DNA of 64,000 bases from Cornus controversa. Its lineage: Eukaryota > Streptophyta > Magnoliopsida > Cornales > Cornaceae. The notes under the pieces were generated by a model. That model was not told the DNA's origin. It did not search any database and saw nothing but the letters and a program-made list of their open reading frames with translations. The DNA is taken from assembly GCA_026545225.1 (NCBI GenBank), contig CM048846.1, forward strand, positions 20,706,001-20,770,000, read 5' to 3'. The stretch's first letter is position 1. Each line of letters opens with the position of its first letter. A program made the position numbers and the translations under genes. Positions 34,980 through 48,041 of the stretch are shown here, piece by piece.

Positions 34980-37900
34980 ATATACACATACTAGTAAAGA
35001 GGCACGTGTCATGCACGTGGTTAAACGTCAACCTAAAACTTTAATTAATTTTTTTTGTATATTTATAACAATTTTAGAGTATTATATCAAGGATTAAAAC
35101 AAAATTTTGATGAAGAAAATTATTCTCACATGACTAAAATGAAAAATCTAATGAGTTGAACATCCTCAACATGATTAAAAGAATATTTACCCATTTGAAT
35201 TAAATAAAAAAAAATTATAAAGTGATTTTTCTTAAACTAAAGTGTTAGAAAGTGTCTCCATTGTTAATTTATTTTTATTAATTAAAGGCCAAATTTTCTA
35301 CACGTTGTTTTCAATAGTGAAAATAATAAATCAAAAGAAAAAAATTAAATTGAAACAAAAGGCAAACATGAGATGTAATTGATTAAAATTGATCAAGATA
35401 TGAATAAAGTACTAAAAAAGAAATACATATAGCATTACAATGTTAACGGCTATAAAATCAATAAAATAAATAAATTTTAAATATATAGCTTAAATTTATA
35501 TTTGCACCAATAAATAAAATATATCTTAAATTGATATATTTACTACATAAATATATCAGTTTAACATCAACCAACACTTACTTTAGTCTCTGTTTGTGGT
35601 GACATAAATCTCTTATTACATCTTGGGATATGATATAGACTTGGCAATCATTGCTACGTGTAATTACAGATTTTAACTTTACAATAATAGCACAAATTAA
35701 AAAAAAAATTGAGAAGACAAATATATTCCTGATATTGAATCATTTCTTTGTAAGCAATGAAAATAAATTACAACATATTAAATCATTTCTTTAAGCAATG
35801 AAAATAAATTAAAATTTTCATTAACATATTTTATTCCTTATGCACACCCCAAAAAATATTATAAAAAAAAAATTATATAAGCAAATTAGAACAATAAAAA
35901 AAATTGCTAAAGAAAAAATCAAACTACCAAATCCATTCAAAAATATCACTAAAAATATATATTTTTCTTTTATTTAATTCATGGAAGTAATGTTAGGTTT
36001 TGCAGGTTGCTCCTCCTATAGTACAAATTCATTTGTTTTTCGTAATGCTACCAAAATACTGCATTGAATTGATTTATGATTTTTTCGAATTCATTCCTAT
36101 TCATTTGTTTTCCATAATGCTGTCAAAATAGATTAGGTAGAAAAGGGTGATGTTTGGGTTTAATATCATTTATATTTAAATAATATCATGAAAGTATAAA
36201 AATGTATAGAAACTCTATGTACATTTATCAATAATCTTATAAAAATTAAAAGAGCATTATGAAAATTTTTATAAAAAAAACTTAGAAACTCTATGTACTT
36301 TTAATAGTAGTACAAATGATTAAAAATCTTCTATGAATAGATCAAAGATTTAATATAGGTATATTTTTTGTACTATCAAGTATCCAAAAAAATATAAAAT
36401 ATAAAAGATATTGATGTATCTAGATAGCTTACCCTTCTTGTATTGTAAGAAGGGTTATTGCACTACCCTCATGCACAGTGGCTAAGAGAGCTATTGGGAT
36501 ATTCTTTCTATATGAAGACATAAGTTTTTATGCAGTTCGGAAAAATCCATACTACCTGCCCATTAGCAGTTTGTCATGCGGGCTTCAAAGGCCCTTCATT
36601 CATTTTTTTTGACTACTTGTCCCCGAGGTACGATACATGTGAAGACGGTAGGATCAATGATTATGAAGACGATAGGATTAATGATAGATATAATTATGAG
36701 TAGAAATTTTTTAATTTGCATATGCTTCCTCTTGCATTATAATTTTTTATATTATGATGTCATATCTTATTCTTTTATGATTTTATAGCTTTTAATCTAT
36801 TGGAATAAAAATATATAAATATTGAATATATCATTATCACCGTATTACAAGAAGTCAAAAAATTAGAAAAATGACTAATGATTGACAATATTTTCAGTAC
36901 TTATATTACAAGTCATTAATAACTAAAATAATAGTATTAATAACTTACAGAAATGAGTTAAATGACCCTAGCTAGTATGGTGCCACAAGCCACTAATAAC
37001 TAAAATAATAGTATTAATAACTCACAGAAATAAATTAAATAACCTTAGCTGGTATTGTGCCAGATAGTTTGCTAAATTTGTTATTCTGCAATCTCTGGCA
37101 ATCATAATAAATAAATAGGTAAATTGTATATAAGACAACAACTACCACTTTTTCAAAATTCTAAGGAAAAAAAAAAAAAACACTACCACTTTTCTATTTT
37201 CCTAGTAGTAGTAGTATCCATTATTCAAAGTTGCAAGCTTTCACTATTTTGACCATACACACACACACACATTGTAGTAATTGAAATAATATTATACGGA
37301 CATAAAATTCAAGTGTTTCATTAGTCCCGAATAGTCTATTCTCACTATTTTGATTATACACATATATACATACATACATATACATATATTGTAGTACTTG
37401 AATAATATTATATTAACATGAAACTCAAGTGTTTCAGTTTTCAAATGATGTGGGATAGTCCCCAACAGTCTATTCTCATGCTTGGATATATGACCATAAA
37501 ATGTCCAGTTTAGGGTAAACACGAACTCTTTGAGAATGAAACAAAGAGCTTCAAAAATAATTAATCACCAAAGAGCTCTAACCTAAGTCTATGCCATTCT
37601 CACGGATTAATCTCAAAAAAAAAAATCACAAAATGAAAATTAAGATCTTATACTAATTAAAAGAGCAACAAAAATAATTGTTAACTTGAAGCATCAAATT
37701 TCACTATTTTTTTTTTTTTTTTTTGTAATATGATAAACAAAGTTCTTTCATTAAACACTAACTTTCTTTTTCTTTTTTTTGTTATAGTGACAAATACCAG
37801 CACATATTTTTCAAAGAATTAGAAAAAATTTACTAAAAAAAACTATCTAATATCAAGAGCAACTAATATCATTCAACTTAAAAATAAAGCATAATAGAAT

Positions 37901-38380
37901 TTTACCTTATGGTAGACCTCTTCAATTCCTTTGTACACCTCCTGGTATAAATTCATGTTGTCTATAAATGATTTATATTTGATCATTATTTCGGATAATT
38001 GATAGAGTTTAAGAGAATATTAACCCTTGATAATTTTTAGCAGCCTATTAGCAAAAGAATTTTAATATAACTAAATAATTTATTAGTAGTTTATTTAACA
38101 GAAGACAATAGAATTAGCAGTTATTTTTGTTTGGTAATTTTTTTTTATATATATTAAACTCTTTTTATTTTATTTTTCTTTTACCAATCTGATTTTATTT
38201 TAACATAATTCTCATACTTTCAATAGAATATGTTGTTAAGAAAGAGAAATCCAATAAAAAAGAATTCTAATACAATTGGTAACTTTCTTTATATATATTA
38301 TTCTCATACTTCCAATAAAATGTGTTATTAAGAGTGAGAAATCCAATAAAACACCTCCAAAGATCTTGGTAACAAGTATT
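33885..38380. other. Intergenic, AT-rich, no gene recognised
   Basis: Very AT-rich. It contains a (CT)n microsatellite (34947-34976), a 77-bp tandem duplication (36908-36984 and 36985-37061), a diverged duplication of about 110 bp near 37220-37475, and a doubled phrase around AGAAATCCAATAAAA near 38245 and 38335. Open frames at 34571-34987 and 34748-35044 read through the CT repeat. Nothing supports a gene. Confidence 0.5.
36908..37061. repeat. Tandem duplication, 77-bp unit, two copies
   Basis: Both copies begin ACAAGYCAYTAATAACTAAA and continue through AATAGTATTAATAACT to a GCCA or GCCACA phrase. They differ at only a handful of positions, so the duplication is fairly recent. Confidence 0.75.
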
Positions 38381-38389
38381 GGAAAGCTC

Positions 38390-38990
38390 GTCCCATAGGA
38401 CGTACGAATGGAGATCCTCTCTACGAATTAATCTCCTTCGGCGAGGAACTCCTCACTACAGATAAGCCTCGATTTGTGATGAGCTCCTCTCTACAGATAA
38501 AATATCACGGAGGTCCTCTCTATGGATCAACCTCCTTAATGCGAGGAGTCACTCATCTTTACGGATAAAACCTTGTGAGTAGTTCCACCATACGGATAAA
38601 CCTCGAATGAGTCATTTTCCTTTTATTAGGATAAGTCTCGGATTGTAATGAGTTCCTTTCTACGGATAAAATATCACGGGAGATCCTCTCTACAAATCAA
38701 CCTCCCTAATGCGAGGAATCAGTCATCTCTATGGATAAAACCTCACACAAGTCCTCTCTATGGATCAATATTCTTAATGCAAGGAATCACTCCTCTCTAT
38801 GGATAAAACCTCGCAGAGGTGCTTTCTACGGATCAACCTCTTTACTGCGAAGAATCACTCATTTCTACGGGTAGAAGCTCGCAAAGGTCCTCTCTACAGA
38901 TTAACTTCCTTAATGCGAGGACTCACTCCTCTCTACCGATAAAACTCATAAGGAGTTCCTCTCTACGAATAAACCTAACGGCATTCCGAG
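38390..38990 (+). repeat. Degenerate tandem array of CTCTCTACGGATAAACCTCG-type units
   Basis: The words CCTCTCTACGGAT, AAACCTCG and CCTCCTTAATGCGAGGA recur about every 40-60 bp, alternating between a 'GGATAAAACCTC' and a 'GGATCAACCTCC' form, which implies a higher-order unit of about 120 bp. The frame at 38819-39166 simply reads along the array. It is directly followed by LTR-like sequence (39000-39460) with a TATA box (CTATAAATAGAGG near 39259), so the array may belong to a retrotransposon LTR. Confidence 0.6.
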
Positions 38991-39460
38991 GTCCTATGGG
39001 GGGTAGGAGCTCGGATCACTGTCATATGAGAGCCAAGGGTTTGGGTTCGATGACTGGAGTCCAGGGTACGGTAAATCAATGGTGGACCCCATCTCTAGCT
39101 AGGATGGGGTGCCTACACTGTTATTTGGCCTGTCACAGAGGAAGGAAAAGAACCCGTGTGAGATGAGCAAACCTCTTTTGTCATGCAATCTCAGCCCTTG
39201 TTTCATAGATATTTCCTATATCAAAACCTCGACCATTGATGGGAGAGATATCTTCGGCTATAAATAGAGGAAGAAACTGAGAAAATGATCATCAGAAAAA
39301 TACACAAGATCTGAAATACAATATTTTAACATATAAAATCTGGAATCCCCCCTCTCTTCTGACAATCTATACTGAATCGTGGACCCCTCTGTGACAGATT
39401 GCACTCTCACTTGGATCTTTATTCTCTGGTGACCATTATCATGAAAAGTTTGACCTCAAT
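38991..39460 (+). mobile_element. LTR-like promoter region, unclassified retrotransposon remnant
   Basis: Contains a TATA box (CTATAAATAGAGG), then A-rich leader, then an ATCGTGGACCCCTCTGTGACA segment similar in style to LTR U5 regions. No LTR pair, primer-binding site or target duplication was identified. The call rests on character alone. Confidence 0.35.
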
Positions 39461-39477
39461 TTTTAGAACATATTATA

Positions 39478-39665
39478 AACAATCATCATCATTATTGTTG
39501 CCTTAATCCCATATGTATGGAGTCGATCACATGAATTCTCCCCAGTTGAGTGAGAATTTATAAAGAATATTTGACATAAGTTTTACAGGAGGTTGTCTAT
39601 CTGACACTAATCCACCTTATTTTCAAATCTGATCTTGGGTACTAGCAGATCTTGGGTACCGGCAA
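39478..39665 (-). mobile_element. 3' end of an RTE-type LINE or derived SINE
   Basis: In complement the stretch reads CCCAAGATCAGATTTG, GTGGATTAGTGTCAG, then ATTCATGTGATCGACTCCA, GGGATTAAGGC and a degenerate (ATG)n-type tail. This matches the usual 3' terminus of plant RTE LINEs, and the tail of the fragment at 21986-22418 is similar. No coding sequence is left. Confidence 0.55.
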
Positions 39666-39892
39666 ATCCCATATTGATTCCTTTTACTACATGGATATGA
39701 CTAATAAAGCCTTATTGGAGGTTTTTGTTACGTGAAGTTCTCTATATATTTCCATTTTTGTCAGGTGGGTTTGGATTTTTTTCTGATACATGCATACACC
39801 TGGGGTATACCCCCTGGTAAACATGTAATTCTGCTACTTTTTTTAAAATCTAATCTTGCTTAAAAAAGAAAAAAAGAAAAAAGAGAAGACTA

Positions 39893-40360
39893 AGGGCATC
39901 CATAACTGTTTGGCTATATACAGATTCAAATTCTGGCCACTTCAACATGTCAGCATCTCCAGAATTTGGCTCTACAACCGTTTCTCTAGATTTCTGCTAC
40001 TCAAAAATAATAATATTATATAAATTTTAATTTTTAAAAAATTAACTCGGAACATAGCCTAAGTGGCACTTAAATTGAATCTCTTAGAATTCTCTTTCTA
40101 GCAAAAATAGTTTCATCAAAAAATTCAATTTTTAGTAAAAGTTATAGAAGTTTAAGTGAAGAAAACTCAAAAAACATATATATATGCGCGTACAAGAGAA
40201 AGAATTGTAAATAAAAAAATATTTTTAAATGATTTGTTTGGCTAAACTAAACGTTTAGCCAAGTAATGACCTGACTCACAATTTTGGCCAAGCCATTGCA
40301 GCCAAATAATGTTTTCTGCTTGATCAAATCCAGATCTAGCAAAGCCATTGTGAATACCCT
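39893..40360. mobile_element. MITE with AGGGCATCC-type ends
   Basis: The left end AGGGCATCCATAACTG pairs with the complement of the right end, AGGGTATTCACAATGG. The inner arms also match loosely (TTTGGCTA...CAGATTCAAAT / TTTGCTAGATCTGG). A perfect hairpin TTGGCTAAAC / GTTTAGCCAA sits at 40238-40262. The target duplication is unclear. No coding capacity. Confidence 0.5.
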
Positions 40361-41738
40361 AATATGGTTTGTTTTGTCACAAAGAAGTATACAAAAAAAA
40401 AAAGGAAGGTAAAAGACAGAGGTCATCTAAACCCTCTTTATTTTACTATTACTTCAATTTTTTATAATACTTATCATCTAACACATTAATGGCTTAAGTA
40501 GCCAAACCCTTTCTTTTTAGGAAAAATTACAACCTAGTCCTACTTTTGCATCTTAAAGATAATTAAATTCTATAAAATTTTGATTAGGACAAATAAGTCA
40601 TACTTTTGTCACACATTTTTAACAAAGTCCTCTGAACATTAAAATGCCTCTTTTACCCTTTCCATTCATTACTGGAATACGTTTTCCTTTTTCGCGCCTT
40701 GATACTCTTCTTCAACGTTTTCCTTTTGGTGTCTTTTGTTCTTCGCCTCTTTAGTTCTCTTCTTTAGGCATTGTTATTCTTCTTAACATCTTCTTCTTTC
40801 ACCATCATCCACCATTTTTTCAAGCGATCTAGGTACTTCTTTTATAAAAAAAAAAAAAAATTGTGTTTTTAATTTAGGATTTGATAATTGTATGCAATTT
40901 AGATTATTTTTTGCAGATTTTTAAGTTAGGGTTTTTTTATTTTTCTTTGCATTCAACAAGAGAATGATTTTTACTTTGCACTCATCATGAATCAATATTT
41001 GTGGGATGCAAACAGTATACTTTGCATTAGTTATGATGGACTCTGTTTTCCAGAAATTTTCAGAGAGAGCATATAACTATATATAAGCCTCAGAAAGTCC
41101 AAATGTATATATATTATATATAAATATCAACAAAAAACTTGCTCTAAAGCCATAATAATACTTTTAAAAAAATGCTAGAATATCTTAAGACACAATGCTT
41201 CATGATCAGGGTTGTCACGACGTGGAGAGCAGGTCTTAGAATTCTTGCTTAAATGTACTATGCTTATTGGCATTCATTCTAGTTGGAAGTTCTGGTATTA
41301 CATTTACTATTTTATTTGTAGTTGATTACTAATATTTAACATTTTCATTGATAATATAGGTCCTATGGGTCTGTCATTTACTACAGTGATAATGTAAGAG
41401 CTATCCATAGAGATTTAAATGCCTAATTTTATCTTTAAAATTTTGAAATCAAATTACAAAATTTTGGCCATTTCTTTCTTCACGTTAAATGTATTAAAAT
41501 TATTGAGATAATGTTGCAAACTTTCACTATTTTTAGTTCACAAGAACAATTATTAAATTATCATTCAAATTATACATATATATATATATGTATATATATA
41601 TTAATTTCTATCCCGATGCAATTGAACTGGAGCTTGATAATGGAGTCTTGTTTTGAGAAAAGTTTATTTTGTTATTGTCATATTGGAGGAAAGATTATAA
41701 CATGCGTTGACAAGTCTGTAAGATATGAAGGTAATTTG
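40361..41738. other. Intergenic, no gene recognised
   Basis: AT-rich. The stretch ending at the hAT insertion (41640-41738), joined in thought to 42579-42820 beyond the insertion, encodes a weakly conserved-looking frame (CHIGGKIITC, SVRYEG) that loosely resembles the N-terminus of MuDR-type MULE transposases. This is too weak to call as a gene. Confidence 0.4.
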
Positions 41739-42570
41739 TTGGGCCGGCCTGGGCCTAGGCGGCCCAGGCGGTCGCCTAGGGTCCCAAAATTTTTTAATTT
41801 TTTGAGAGCCCCCAGCCCACTAGATGTTATTTAAAAAATATATATAGTAACTAATAACCCAATACACTAGTCTGGGCCAATAACAAAGTGGGCCTCATTT
41901 AAAAAAATGATAATGCTTCAATACAATGGTTTGGGTCTCATTTAAAAAATAAATAAATAAATTACTACTAACTATTTGTTTTAGGCATTTTTTTTTAAAA
42001 CTCCTTCCCAATACACTAGTCTGGGCAATAACAAAGTGAGTCTCATTTAAAAAATAATGATAATGGTCCAATACAATGGTCTGGGCCTCATTTTTTTAAA
42101 AAAAAAATAAATTACTAATAACTATAAAAATAAATTACTAATAACTATTTGTCTTAGATATTTTTTTTTTAGAACTCCTTTTCTTTTATTCTTCTATTTT
42201 CACAACGGCAATGCAACGACTTTCCTTTGGGGATTGTGAGCACTTTAATTGATAATTTTGCAACTCAAAATGCAAGATGATTACATCACATTTACTTTAA
42301 TATGAATTTCAATTTTGATTTTTGTGACTAAAGTGTGTTGAATATTTCTTTTAATTTGTTTATGTGAACTGGATCGTGCTATTTATAAAGCACCAAGATC
42401 AGGATTTTTTTTTTCAATATTAATTTATTTTATTTGTTTATTGTCTCATTTTAATAAAAATTTTGCACTCCTATAGAATTTATCGGCACGTGAAAATTTA
42501 GGTAAAAAATGCCCCATTTGAAAGTCCGCATAGGGCCTCCCACATTTTTCGAATCTTAGAGCCGACCCTG
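41739..42570. mobile_element. Non-autonomous hAT element, 832 bp, 8-bp target duplication GTAATTTG
   Basis: It is flanked by identical GTAATTTG at 41731-41738 and 42571-42578. Ends are TTGGGCCGGCCTGGGCC and the complement of CAGGGTCGGCTCTAAG, which fit the (CA)GGGYCGGC hAT terminus seen in many plants. The first 60 bp are GC-rich and self-complementary (CCTAGGCGGCC...GGTCGCCTAGG). Inside, a segment with CCAATACACTAGTCTGGGC is duplicated (about 41859 and 42007). No transposase is encoded. Confidence 0.85.
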
Positions 42571-43079
42571 GTAATTTGATTAATGGTTTTCTTACTGATC
42601 TACTTATGTCTATAAAGGTTTCCTTTCAAAGATGAGTCGTGAAAAATATACTATATATGAAGGTTTCCTTGTCATGGGTTTATATTCCTGGGTTCTTTTG
42701 TTTGTTCCAAGCAATTCTAATTTAATGCAGTTTAAATTTGTTAAAACAGAAGGGTTGTTAATACATTCTAAAACTAGCAGTTTTATTGAAGAATGGTTGA
42801 TTTTTGGTGCATGGTAATAAGGGAAATACCGGAAAAAAAAGTTCAAATTTGAACTTATTTGGAAACAAGTCTTAAATTGTTATTTCTCATTATTAAAGAA
42901 AATGAAAATTTTTATTGGACAAAGGTGGTTGAGGTAGGACACTCCTACTCGAGAAAGTATTGGATATCTCGAGAATATTGTATCTCCAACCACCTCTGAC
43001 AAATGGTGAATTTTTATTTATCATTATTAAAGAAAATAAAAAAATTTCATTGGCAAGAATTGGTTGGGGTACATACGGT

Positions 43080-43350
43080 CAGGGACGGACTTAGTAAGGG
43101 CCTAGTGGGGGCGATTTTTTTTTTCTTGTATAACATACTTCTTATAAGTATATATAATTTTGAAAATATCCCTGCTGGAATTATAAAAAAAAAAAAAACC
43201 CAATATATAAGTGTGCCCCCACTAAAAAAAAAAATAGATTTAACATATTTCTCTCTCCCTCGTTTACATTTTGTTACGATAGTTTATAATTTTTTTATCT
43301 TGTTATTATTAAAAGCCACCTCTCTCACATAATTTTTGAATCCGTCACTA
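43080..43350. mobile_element. Small hAT-like repeat (CAGGGACGGACTTAG ends)
   Basis: The left end CAGGGACGGACTTAG and the complement of the right end, TAGTGACGGATTCA, match imperfectly. The interior has GTGGGGGCG and TGCCCCCACTA, which are themselves complementary. No 8-bp duplication is visible, so the call is tentative. Confidence 0.35.
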
Positions 43351-43975
43351 CCTCTTGGGTATTGAATATTTTACCATGTACCCCTCCTTCTCGGTCCCTC
43401 TTACCATTATGAGACGTCTCAAAAACTACGTTTTAAAATTTCAATATAAAAATTATAATTTTTCAAAATTACTTTTATTTTTTTAAAAAAAACTACCCCA
43501 CACTTAAAAATGTAAATATCTTTATATTTTGAAGATTAATTTTGATTTTTTTTTTATTTATTATAAAAGGAAGATGTATGAAATTCATTTCTTCTTAATA
43601 GAGATAAAATCTGAACAAGGGTGATGATACATTGTTGATAGAGATGGTACAAATTAATTTGTATGAGCCGGTGACTAAAAAGGATTGAACATTGACCATT
43701 GTTTCTTTGAACCTAATTTTGTAGACAAAAGCATTTGTGAATAAAAATGATGATGGATGACTAAAGAGGGACATAGAAGGGTTGACGTTAAGCTAAAGGC
43801 AAAGCCAACCCACCTATTTTGACTTTGTCATTTTTGATTTCCCATTGGAGACATGGAGTGTGGTGTGGGGTTCAATTCTTTCCAAACCAAACATCTCCCT
43901 TTCATTAGTCTTCTCTATATCCAGCCAACCCTTTGTCCCAAGCCAAAGTACCACACTTGCAACAAAAAAATGCAT

Positions 43976-44038
<63 letters not shown>

Positions 44039-44964
44039 TATATAACCAAAAATATATATATACACATATATATAACCAAAAATATATATTAAAAACTCCT
44101 CTCATCTCTCTCTTTCTAACCAATCACCCATCCACAATGAATTGGCCGTCTCAACTGCCAACCCTCCTTTTCTTGGTCAACTGTCCCAAACTCCACATGT
44201 TTCACCTCTTTTTCTACCGTCTTGACTAAGCCCCTCGTTTTTTTTCCTTTTTTTTTTTTTTCGGTTTTTATATTTGGCTAAGCCCTTTTTTCTGCTTTTT
44301 TTTTTTTTTTTAGATTTGACTAAGCCTTTCTTTTGATTTGGTTTTCAAATTAAAAGTTGATAGAAGATCGAATTTCCGAATCCAAATGAGAGACATATCG
44401 AATTTTCAAATCTTAATGGCAGACCGAATCTCTTATTCGGATTTGGAGATTTGATCTATGTTTATTTATTCACTCAAATTCGAAGACACTCTCGTAATAA
44501 ACAAAATAGTTAGACTTGTTCTTCTAAATTTGAATCCAAATCATAAACCTGACACCAAATTTGTCAAGTAAAATCAGCTTGACATTTTTATTTTGTTTCT
44601 CTCGTGACAAAAAATAATATTTTTTTGTCATTTTACCTTATAATAATGAATAAAAGCAATATGTAAAGCTTAGATTAAGATGTTTGTTAATTTTATTTTC
44701 TTAAATTTTAAATTATATTTTAATTAACTTATAATATATGTTAAATTGAATTAGATTTTATTTTTTTAAAAAAATAATTACAAAATCACCTCACCGCGTT
44801 TTTAAAGTGTCGTTGTCGAATCCAACGCGTTTTAAAAGTGTCATTGTCGAATCCAAAGTGCTAGTGTCGGTCCAATGCTATCAAGGCATTCAAGTCTGTC
44901 CGATGCCGTCAAGACATTGAAGAGAAGTGTTCGTACTTTTTAAACAGCTAAGCTACGTTTCTTA
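43351..44964. other. Intergenic with compound microsatellite and a repeat fragment
   Basis: (CT)n then (TA)n at 43979-44030, followed by a doubled ATATATAACCAAAAATATAT phrase to about 44090. From about 44700 to 44945 lies a diverged fragment of the TIR element found at 26894-27783 (CACCGCGTTTTTAAAGTGTC; GAAGAGAAGTGTTCGTAC). No gene is supported; frames at 43845-44229 read through the microsatellite. Confidence 0.5.
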
Positions 44965-45396
44965 GGGTCAGTTTGATAGGAAAGAAATAGAAGGAAAAGA
45001 AAAGAAAAGAAAGGATCTGAAAGGTTATGATTTTGTGTGTTTGATATGAAATTTTTAAAGGAAATGAAAGGATTTGGAGTGATAAATTAAGGGTGAATAG
45101 CAGTTTTTGTTATTCTTTCAAAAATGGAAAGAAATAAAAGGAAAGAAAAGATTACATTTTTTAATGAAAATTTGTTAATACCAACTTTACCCTTATTTTG
45201 ATAAAAACTAAAATTTATTCTTTTAAATATAAAAAGATATAATGGTAAAAAAATTTAATTATTTCTTTCCTTTCTTTCCCCAAAGATGTTAACTACCATT
45301 TTCTACACGATAAAAGTTTAACACTATCATTTTCTTTCCTTTCTCTCATTATTAATGTTATCCTTTCTTTTCTTTTCCATTTTACCAAACATAGCC
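44965..45396. mobile_element. Harbinger/Tourist-like MITE, 432 bp, TTA duplication (family B)
   Basis: Ends are GGGTCAGTTTG at the left and the complement of GGCTATGTTTGG at the right, flanked on both sides by TTA. The interior (TTAACTACCATTTTCTAC; AATTATTTCTTTCC) is the reverse complement of the copy at 49749-50173. No coding capacity. Confidence 0.75.
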
Positions 45397-45999
45397 TTAC
45401 TGAAAGAGTTAGGCAATTAATATATATTTTTTCCAAAAGAAATTGCTTATTCAGAGTGCTCAGTGGGATTAATTTATCACTTTCCTTAAAACCCAAAAAA
45501 GAAAAAGGCTTGAATAATGACCGATGCCACTAAAAAAAGTAGTAGGCATCCAAAGACAAATAGAAAAAAGTGCGTGTGTGAGAGAGAACCTAATTTCTTT
45601 GTTTCACGAATCAAAAGAATTGTGAAATCAAACACGACTTTTAAATTAAAAGAATATTATTATAAATCAACCGTGACAAAAGGTACCAGATTGATTCTTA
45701 CTGAAATTAAACTCTTGTTTTAAATTACGTTACCAAACGCACCAACTTTCTTTAATTGTTGATGATTAAGACTATAGTTTAGAGAGAGAGAGTGTGAGGA
45801 GAGAGAGAGAGAGAGAAATCCATTGTTGTACAAGGAACAAACTAATCCACTAAATTAAATCTCCTTAGAGATAGAGCTGAGTTCATTGAGCTCAACCAGT
45901 GCTACACTGTTTACTCTACACTTGACACAGAGAGAAACCATTGATTGTTCTTCTTCGATTATAGTAAGTAAATGAAAAAAAGAAGAAGATGAAGATGAT
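45397..45999. other. Intergenic, 3' flank of the WRKY gene
   Basis: Contains a (GA)n microsatellite at about 45781-45818. It probably includes the 3' untranslated region of the minus-strand WRKY gene. The frame at 45517-45723 is unsupported. Confidence 0.5.
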
Positions 46000-47757
<1,758 letters not shown>

Positions 47758-47800
47758 GGCTTCACCACCATCAACACAAGAAAGAAACACAAAAAGTGAA

Positions 47801-47805
<5 letters not shown>

Positions 47806-47831
<26 letters not shown>
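47806..47831. repeat. (GA)n microsatellite in the WRKY 5' leader
   Basis: A GA run about 50-75 bp upstream of the start codon (CT-rich on the transcribed strand). Pyrimidine-rich leaders are common near plant transcription starts. Confidence 0.8.
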
Positions 47832-47921
47832 GCAGGATGAGAGGAGGCAAGGTTGAGTTGATAAAGGGGTAGTTGTAGAGTTTTGTAGTACTGAATAGTA
47901 GTATTAGTACTATTTTTTTCT

Positions 47922-48041
47922 GGTCAAAATTAGGGCTACAACTTTGGACATTGGACATGCCATTGAATTACTGTCCAAATCTAATTTAAATTATAAAAAA
48001 AATAATATAAATATCAAATACAATAAAGTATTTTTAGTCAA
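47922..48041 (-). promoter_or_regulatory. Two W-box cores upstream of the WRKY gene
   Basis: Read on the gene strand, TTGACC lies at 47927-47922 and TTGACT at 48041-48036, about 170 and 280 bp ahead of the ATG. W-boxes in WRKY promoters are common and allow auto- or cross-regulation. Six-base matches also arise by chance, so function is inferred. Confidence 0.4.

Noticed and set aside
34571..34987. 138-codon minus-strand frame with Arg-Glu repeats
   Set aside because: The repeats are the (CT)n microsatellite read in complement; there is no coding signature or splice context.
38819..39166. 115-codon plus-strand frame
   Set aside because: It follows the tandem CTCTCTACGGAT array and continues into LTR-like DNA; no protein similarity was recognised.
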